Origin: Anisodus tanguticus
Taxonomy: Eukaryota > Streptophyta > Magnoliopsida > Solanales > Solanaceae
Direction of reading: 5' to 3'
Assembly: GCA_034509755.1 (NCBI GenBank)
Contig: CM067543.1
Location: 14,694,954 to 14,758,953, forward strand
DNA length: 64,000 nucleotides
Position numbers and translations under genes: made by a program. The number at the start of each line of letters is the position of its first letter. The first letter of the stretch is position 1. The notes below the pieces were generated by a model. It had not been told where the DNA came from. It searched no databases and saw only the letters and a list, made by a program, of their open reading frames with translations. Below, one piece after another: positions 23,135 to 32,700 of the stretch.

Positions 23135-23715
23135 ATGGACACGCCTGAAAATAAGAAGCTTTCTGAGATAGTTGACAGAGTAAAATCATGGATGCCGAGA
23201 AGGACAGATCAGGTGAATATGTCCAGAGATTTCTGGATGCCCGATCAGAGCTGTAGGGTATGCTATGAGTGTGACTCTCAGTTTACTGTATTTAACCGCA
23301 GACATCATTGCCGTCTCTGTGGCCGAGTTTTCTGTGCCAAATGTGCATCAAACACTGTTCCTATCCCAAATGAGGAGCCCAAGGCAGATGGAGAGAGGAT
23401 ACGAGTATGTAACTTCTGTTTTAAGCAATGGCAGCTGGGGTTAGCTACAGTTGATAGTAGGATGAACCTGTCTAGTCCAGGTCTCAGTCCGTCTCCTTCT
23501 ACCACTAGTTTAGCTAGCAACCAGTCTGGCTGTACTTGTAACAGTGGTAGCAGTGGTAGTTCAACTGTTTACCCTATAGGACCATATCAACATGTACCAT
23601 GCAGCTCTTGTCAAAGCGCTTCTCAATCAGCTCAGATGGGTCCTGCAGCTCTCAAGCAAGATCAAGCAACATCTCTGGGGAATCCAGACTTTGGTCATTT
23701 TGTCTCTTGCTACAG
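23135..23715 (+). CDS. FAB1: FAB1 coding exon 1 (FYVE domain)
   Basis: Encodes residues 1-194. The start is the first ATG giving the expected plant FAB1 N-terminus (short acidic/basic leader, then VKSWMPRR). The FYVE finger has all eight Cys/His ligands (CYEC, HHC, CGRVFC, C, CNFC). A Ser-rich tail follows. The donor is at CTACAG|GTATCT, and the exon ends with two bases of a split Arg codon. Confidence 0.92.
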
Positions 23716-26700
23716 GTATCTATTATTACTTCCATAGATGTATAAGCAGGATTTCATTTCCTTTATGCCCGTCTTGCTAGTTAGCTGACACATTTAAATT
23801 GCAATTTCTCTGCAATCTTATTTAATATATGGTCAAAAGCTTAATTTGCATGTTGCTAGCATATGGGACAGCAGACACTATATTTTAGCTGATCTTTAGA
23901 TGTGATTATGGTTAATAAACCAACTTTATTAGTACTTCAATTAACAAAAGATATTTTTTCAAGGTCTTTAACATCTTTTAGTTTTATGACTTTGGCTCTG
24001 CTATTCAGTGGTTTGATTTTGTTGTCTGCTCATGTGTGAGTAATTTCTATTTATAAAGCCTTACTGCCTTAGAGTAACTTCAGTATTTAGTCGCTGATTG
24101 TTGCTATGCAAATAATTTCTTGAATAAAAGTTGATTGGTATACTAGATCAAAGGTATTTTCCTGCTAGACAAATTGAACCCCTATTGGTAAATGCAATAC
24201 TGGCCGTGATCTGGTAAACTGAACAAGGATAAGAAACTAAGAGCTGGATACTAGCTGAATCAAACCATCTTTGAAGGTTTAAACTGGGTTTAGCATATCT
24301 ACAAGCCTATAATATAGAAACTCAAGGCCACACTTAGCTCCAATACTATAATACAAAGGTATAACAACCCTGCCTAATCCTATCCAAGTGCGAACGACCC
24401 ATAACTAACATCATATTTGAATCCTGACCAAGTTTTTTATTGTTTATTTAATTCTGCGGCTCTGCCTACTAGAAAGTCTAAGGATTTCCGGGAGAGGAGA
24501 GCTCTACTATTTGTGGTGCACCCTCTGAGTTGTAGATTGGATTATTTGAATGGGCAAGCATGTATAGTGTTGCCATGACAGATACATGTGACACTTGAAT
24601 CAGACCTTTACCTCACTTGCTTTCATGTATTATTAGGCTAATATCTTCTATTCCAGTGTGTGTTTCAATTAGCTATCTTACTTAGCATTGGTATGGCAGG
24701 AGCGATGATGAGGATGATGATTATGGTGTTTGTGGATCACATTCTGAGCCAAGACACTTCACTACACCAGATGTCTATTATGGTGCTTGCAACTACAAGG
24801 AGATGAATAATATTTGTGGACCAAACAATGATCAACCTGCTGAGATTGAATCAAGCAGTGTAAATTCCTCATCATTGACAGAGAACAGGGAATGGCAGAA
24901 CTCAGAAGGGATGAAAGAACTTGTAAAAGAAACAGACACTTGTATCAATGGTGTCGAGCGTGAAGAACCTCCTTCTCATGATGTGAATGATACAGATAAT
25001 GCACCTGTTGATTTTGAGAATAGTTATTTACTCTGGTTGCCACCAGAGCCAGAAACAGAAGAGGATGATAGAGAATCTCTTTTATTTGATGAGGATGATG
25101 ATGGCAGTGAAGAAGCGCCAGGGGAATGGGGTTACATGGACTCATCATGCAACTTATCTGGTGGAGAGTACCATAACAAGTATAGGTCAACCGAGGAGCA
25201 TAGAAAGGCCATGAAAAATGTAGTTGGTGGACATTTTAAATCTTTGATTGTGCAGCTTTTGCAAGTTGAGCATATTCCTCCAGCTGAGGAGAATAATAAA
25301 GAGAGTTGGTCTGAGATAATCACATGTTTATCCTGGGAAGCTGCTACACTCCTAAAGCCTGACATGAGTCAGAATGGAGGAATGGATCCCTGTGGATATG
25401 TGAAGATTAAATGCATTGCCAGTGGACATCGTAGAGAAAGGTTTTCTACATCTGACTATATGGCTCTCTCGTGACCTAAACCCAACTCTCATATACCTTC
25501 TTTTCATCTTCTCTATAAAAGAATTGCAGAAAACCTAACTTTCAACACCTCATATGTAACATTTCAGCTTAATTTATTGTTCTCCCTGCATTCAAACTTG
25601 ATACTTGTTTATTTTAGTTATGGACTTCCTATTTGTCTTCGATAGACTCCTATTCTGTGCTGCAATTGCCTGCCATTATCAACCAAATAATTGCAGGCTT
25701 TGTGATGTAGGAATCAAATTTTCAAGTTGTTTACTTTTATGCTTGCATAGATTCTAAGTGAGGTGTTTAAATTGGAGCCAAATGTTAATTTTTCCATCAG
25801 GAATTTGCAATCCTGTTGAATGATTCTTTCACTTTGTTTTGCCATTGTTGTGCTTCATTTTACTTTTAAATCATTGGTCATACTATGCAAGTATTGTTAA
25901 GTTTATTTTCCTTCTGCTGATGAAGTTCTCCTTTATGCTATTTACTAGTACGGTGGTTAAAGGCGTTGTTTGTAAGAAAAATGTGGCGCACCGGCGAATG
26001 ACCTCAAAATTAGAAAAGCCTAGACTCCTAATCCTTGGAGGAGCACTGGAATATCAAAGGGTGGCTAACCACTTGTCAAGTTTTGACACTTTATTGCAGC
26101 AGGTTTTCACTCAATCCAATTTTTTGTTGATATTTTTATTTACTTGATAGAATGAGGAAATGCAATTCTGGCCCCCGACTTCAGAATCTTTGGGACTTTG
26201 AACATGTGGTTGTCGTTTTGTCTCTTAGATATACCTCCTTATCAGTCTTTGTCCTTCACTAGATATTTTTTAAGTTCGTGTAGAGATGAAACAATGCTTA
26301 ATGCACCTGCTTTTTTCTTCTTTTTCCTTCACATCAACTGACACCATATCTACTTAATAAAATTATAGAAGCCTTTTCCTCATAGAAAAGCCTTGAATTG
26401 GTTTTATATCATATATAGACCATGATAACAAAATTAACAACTGAAATGCATGGCTAAGATAATGGCTGAACCATGATACGAAATCGTTTCCTTTAAGATT
26501 CTGAACTGAACTATTTTAAAAAGGCTGGGCAAAGCTAATATGAACACTATCATTGCTATTGCTTTGGAGAGCTTCTTGAGTTTCTAAGGATCCATTTCCT
26601 GTACATTTATATGCTGGGCAGTACTTTGATTTGGGAAATTCTGAGATTCCGTTAGTCTTTTGCTTTGTTGGGCTGGAAGGACGAACAGTTGGTTGAGGGG

Positions 26701-29700
26701 GAGAAAGAGTGGAAAGGTAAGAGGTATTTCACTTGTTCGATTAGCAAGTAAACGGGAAGTAAAGGTAAAAGTGGAGGGTTATACTTCATTGTTCATCAAC
26801 TTTTTAATCCTTGCAAATTGGAGAGTAAGGAAGATGAATATATGTACTAGTTCCTTTCCAGCTAGTACGGAACAAGTAAAGGGGGCTATGAGATACATCC
26901 CTTGTTCGAGTTAAACATAGTGTAAGTCCTAAAATTTGAACTTGTTGGCCAATACGTGCAATCAGCTTAATCTATCTTTGATGAGATGTTGCAATTGTAC
27001 CTGCTGTAACATAAATAAACATGATCTGTGCTGATGGAAGATCTTGGATGGGGGCACAGTGGAGGGGTAATAAGGATTGGGAAGTTGGGGAATGAGGAAG
27101 GTACCTAAATAAGAGGATGTAGGTCAGGGGAAAGCTGGTCAGTCAGTCTGTGATAGTGAAGCAAATGAGGTAGGCTCAAGGAGGAGGTATCTTTTTACGT
27201 GCAAGTGTTTATGTATGTACTTCACGTTGTTCTTTAAATATCTGTTATTACAAGTTTTTTTATTGTGTTATCAGTTTATTCTGGTTTTGTTTGTCCTTCA
27301 TCAGAATACTAGACCGGTTTTTTTGATGACTTTTACAATGTACTTTCTAAGTATTAACTGGATAATACAATAGAGACTGTAGGGAGAAAATATTTTTTTC
27401 AAGGTATTAACTGAAATGATAGTTAGGGCTACTGTGCCCTTCACTCTTATTGGATGTATGTCTTTGGTTTCTCATTCTCGACACCATTCAGATTTGCTAG
27501 AATGCTCTAATTTCTTGTTATCTTGGTGTTGACTGCTGAGAGAAGTCATCTTAAAGAGGCAACATTGCATTATTTGGTTCATCACTTCTATTCGGATTTA
27601 ACATGTTTGGTTCATCACTTTTACTTGGATCAATCTTTCTTCTAGGAAATGGACCATCTGAAGATGGCTGTTGCGAAGATTGATGCTCATCATCCGAACA
27701 TTTTGTTAGTAGAGAAATCAGTATCTCGATTTGCGCAGGAATACCTGCTTGCGAAAGACATATCTCTGGTTCTCAATGTGAAGCGGCCGCTTTTAGAGCG
27801 TATTGCCCGTTGTACAGGTGCACAAGTAGTCCCTTCAATTGATAACCTCACAACGCCAAAGTTAGGGTACTGTGATTCATTCCATGTTGATAAGTGTGTG
27901 GAAGAGCATGGTAGTGCTGGGCAAGCTGGAAAGAAAATGACAAAGACCTTGATGTTTTTCGAGGGATGCCCAAAGCCGTTTGGCTGTACTGTAAGTAACA
28001 TGTTTAATGGCTTGTTCAGTCGTATGTTAGCTGGAGCATGAAATAAGTCTGAATTGTGTGGATAACTACATTCTATAGGTTTGGTTGTACACTCATTTGT
28101 TTAAGGTGGACATGGTTATATCTGTCTTTGTTGCTTTGTTGCTTTGTTGCTTTAACAATGAGTAACCAAAACTAACCGTAGTTGAAAATTTAATAAAAGA
28201 AGAAAGACTAATACTTTGGCAGAACATACTCATTGGTAGGATATGGTATTACAGTTGACCTTTCGTCTCAACATTTATACAAACTTGCTATGAGTATGAT
28301 TTGTACTTCTTGATAATGAAGTAGTATGTAAATTATTCAACTTCGACTTTACACATGTCCGCTATTGCTTATAGGTAATGTTTATGCATATGATGCTAGA
28401 AAATGTGAAACGAGAATGGTGCACTTATCATTCTGTTCTAGACCAGTCTCCTGGTGCAAATGTCGAAAGTGTGGAAAGTTGACCTCTGTTTGTTTGTGTG
28501 GGTTCTCAGATTTTGCTCAAGGGTGCCAACGGGGATGATTTGAAGAAAATAAAACGTGTTATCCAATATGGAGTTTTTGCTGCTTATCACCTGGCTGTGG
28601 AGACATCTTTTCTCGCAGATGAAGGTGCTTCCTTGCCAGAGCTCCCTTTGAAGTCCCCAATTAAAGTTGCATTGCCTGATAAACCATCAATGTTTCAAAG
28701 ATCCATTTCTATGATTCCTGGTTTCTCTGTACCGGCATCCCAGAGACCGCTCGATCACCATTGCCCTGGCACACCATCTCATTCCTCAACCAAACTGTTA
28801 TCTGGTGTTACATCACCATCCAACAATGCTCCAATGCTTGTCGAACAGTCAAGTTTTCCTGAAGGTTCTAACTCATTAGCTAGTGCTACAACTGCATCAA
28901 ATAATGTAGACTTTACTGATTGTCCTAATTCCTCGCATCATTCAAGGCTTCAGTTCTCAGATCAAGCTGGTGGGAGGAATGAAATGGCTCCAAATGACCC
29001 TCATGAAGCATCTCCACTAGACAGAGGTGAAGTTGCAGGAAATGATTATATACTTAATTTTCCTAGAAATGCTTTGAAGGATGCTGGTAGCGTTTCTCAT
29101 GTTGTGGAAAGTTTACGCACTGCTCACTTAACTTCAGCATTGGTGCTACCAGAATTTGATAATAGTTACATCGAGGAGTTAGGGTCACTGAAACAAGAGT
29201 ATCCTTCCTCACCTTCTGACCAGCAGATTATTGTAGTGTGTCTTTCAACACGCTGTGTTTGGAAAGGAACTGTTTGTGAGCCCCCTCATATTTCTCGAAT
29301 AAAATACTATGGAATCACTGATATGCCTTTGGGAGGTTTTTACGGGACCGGCTGTTTGATGAGGTAATGTCTCTCTTCCTCTTTTAAAGTTGCACCGGAT
29401 ACATTCTATGCATGCATGGTTTATTCTGGTCTTCCTTTTCTGATATATGTAATACATTTACCAGAATTTTAGGTGTCCCTCATGTGAAATGCCGCCAGAA
29501 GCACATGTTCGTTGCTATACTCATCGGCAAGGCAGCCTCACAATTTCTGTAAAGAAGCTACCTGAACGTATCTTGCCAGGAGAACGGGAAGGAAAGATAT
29601 GGATGTGGCACAGATGTCTGCGATGTCCTCGGACCAATGGTTTCCCTTCTCCAACCAAGAGGGTAGTGATGTCTAATGCTGCTTGGGGATTGTCATTTGG

Positions 29701-32700
29701 GAAATTTTTGGAACTCAGTTTTTCAAATCATGCAGCAGCGAGCAGGGTTGCAAGTTGTGGTCATTTTCTTCACCGAGACTGTCTCCGGTTCTATGGGTAT
29801 GCTGTTTCCTGTAAGGCATGTTTACGCATTAGCTTTCTACACTGGGACTGTAATGCTTTCACCTATTTGGGTGAATGTTTATTTTCTTTAATCAACTACC
29901 GAATATCATGTAAAGCATGTAGAGAGATAGAAACCTGATGCATCGGTAAAATTATCATAAAGTCGCCTCAGATGCATTTCCTGTATAGTGGTTAAAGTTG
30001 GTATCTGTAAGCAAGTACGTTTTTTCAGATAGACAGTCTCACATAAAGTAGTGGAAACATTACTTTCTACATTAAGGTCAGCGCCTAATCCCACTTTATG
30101 TGAAAATTTTCTAACTTGAATTGACTACTAAGACTTGCTGCAACAACTACTGATGACAACGTTCCTTTTGCCGTGAGGTGTGATCATTGTTCTTACCATT
30201 TTTTGGTCTGGCTGAGGTTCTTAATATTGCATGGGTGTTTTTAGTTGTTTGCATGAATACTCTGATGATGTAGCTCATCAGCATGCATCAGCTATCCTGA
30301 CTGTTTCAGATTTGGGTTCACTGACTTATTTTTGCTCGTTTCCTAATGTTTCTGTGACCTAGATTTCACATTGTGGACTTCTTGTATTGCTCTAGAGGGA
30401 GCATTCGATGCTACTTCTGCTTGCCCTTTGTTGAATTACATCATTATAGATATGGAGTCTCTGACAGAAAAAGAAAACTTCTGTTAATAAGAGAGAACAA
30501 TACAGCAAGAGGATGCTTCTAAAAAACTTGACAAATGGATAAGTTACATCACTTCGCGAAGGGGCCTATGTGAGGGAAATCTTACATGTGTATGGTTTTC
30601 TTGTCAGTTTTACTATTGTCCCTCTTGCAGTTCTTCAATGGTGACTTTTCCATTTTCTCGGTTGACATTCTCAGTCGGTGTTGTGTTATCTTGTGCTCGA
30701 TTCTGGTTATGGTGCATGTATAATTAACAGGTGTTACAGGTCCAATCTTTTTTTAGATTTATTTGTGTGATGGCACCGCAGAGTATTTATTTTCCCTTTC
30801 TTGTTGCCCAACAATGCTTAGTTCTTCACCTCATCTTTGGTTGTTGCCTCAGGTTTGGGAAAATGGTAGCTTGTTTTCGATATGCTCCTGTTCATGTTTA
30901 TTCTGTCTTTCTCCCACCTCCAAAACTTGAATTTAACTATGATAATCAGGAGTGGATTCAGAAAGAAGGTGATGAGGTACAGTTGGGTTGAATTCTTGCC
31001 TCAGTTTCCATACTTCTATGTTTTATTCTTTTCCTGATGTACTTTGTTTTATGCATGAGAAGGTGCGCAGCAGGGCGAATGCTTTGTTTTCTGAGGTGTC
31101 CAAAGCTCTTCATGTAAAGTTGGAAAAATTCTCTGTTGATAGCAGCTTGAAAGCACCCAAGATAAGTGAGCAGATCGCAGAGATGGAAGAAATATTAGAG
31201 AAAGAGAAAACTGAGTTTGAGGTGATTTCTTACTTGTTTTTCCCTCCTGTTGTTTAGATGCTAAGCTATATCATCTGCATTGTCGGTGATGTGCAAACAA
31301 ATTTGTCAATCCGGCCGATTGAAAAGGTAGCTATTGGTGACCTGCTTGAAGTTCAACTGTTTTGAAAGAGGAATGCCAAAGTAAGATCTGGGTACACACT
31401 ATTCCCCCCCCCCCCCCCCCCCCCCCAAGACCAAACTTTGTGGGATTACACTGGGTATGTTGGTGTGGATAACATGTTTCAAACATTTTAACTTTTTCAA
31501 GACTGAGAATTTCAGTATAGTATGTGAGAAAATTAAGAGGCGTGTCCCCTCACTCTTAAGATATGTGAGAAAATTAATGCAGCAACGAGTTGGAGAGGAA
31601 AGAAATGATCAGGGTTCTCTAATAAGAGAAATAGCAGTAGAAAAACAATATGAGAGGAGTCAAGAGAGGGAAACAGGGTGTACTGATTGAAGAGAGACAT
31701 CAGTCCCAAGATGAACATGTGTCCCTAGGTTCTTTAGTTCCAACTGAGAGGGACTTTGGTTTGACTAGGTGGTCAACCCAGAAGTTGGGAGAAAACCATC
31801 CATTATAAATTTGTAATATAGAAACGTCCCTTTTGATAGGTTTCCTCAGGAAGAATGCCTCTTCATCTTGAGTCGCTGAGACCATACACCATACAACTGT
31901 TGGGGCTCGGTCCTTGACCTTAACCCCCTTCCTGTGGGGCAATTAGGAACAGGGGTGGCTCAACAAGATCGGTGGCCAAAAGCCAAACTATAACGGGAGG
32001 CTTTATTTTTTTTATATAAAAAACATATATATTTTGATTTGAAACCGTTCTGTAATAGTTTAGTATATCTTCAGACGGATAACCAATAAGCCGAACTGAT
32101 AACATTCAAAACCGAACCGAACCACTTGATAAGCACCTCCCGTTCAAGCCTCGGAATGAAAAAGATCTTGCTAGAGAGTGTTCTCTTTAATCGGCCTTGC
32201 GTATCTCAAAATCAAATTAATCGGAAAATCCAAATATAGATACCGAACACCGGATGAAAAAATTTGGGGCCTAAAGCCCTCGCTTCAGTCGCTTGGCCCT
32301 CTGGCCGGCCTTGATTAGGAAAACTCTCACCTGGAGGACTGTTCCTCAGGGCTGCGTTACAATCATTGCTGTTGATTCCCTTTGTAGATGTACAGCTGTT
32401 GGGAACTTTAGTGTATAGGGAAGCATATCTCGAAACTCTTTCGTGGCATCAGACCTCGAGTTCCCTTCCCTTCTGAACAACAAGGGGCTCTTTTATTTCT
32501 TCTGTTTACCCTTTTCATTTTCTTTTGGATAAGGCAGCAATGTTGCTCCAAATGACTTAATGAATTATTTCTTACTGGTGTCCCTATTGTTCTAGGGATT
32601 GTTACGCAAGGCACTTAGCAGGGAGGTCAAAGTTGGTCAGCCTGCAGCTGACATCCTTGAGATAAATCGACTGAGAAGGCAGTTGGTTTTTCATGCTTAT

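Larger units (their letters stand above)
31222..32595 (+). other. FAB1 intron 8
   Basis: 1,374-bp intron ending TATTGTTCTAG. It carries a SINE tail with a C-run (31378-31463) and a hAT-like small element (31950-32313). The rest is unassigned. Confidence 0.8.

Noticed and set aside
24945..25365. - strand and alternate-frame open frames over FAB1 exon 2
   Set aside because: They are shadows of the acidic coding exon, which follows the known plant FAB1 sequence.
26660..26914. 84-residue frame in FAB1 intron 3
   Set aside because: It lies inside an intron defined by conserved exons on both sides and has no recognisable similarity.
29906..30110. Inverted repeat in FAB1 intron 6 as a MITE
   Set aside because: The arms are short and imperfect and no target duplication was found; kept only as a remark on the intron.
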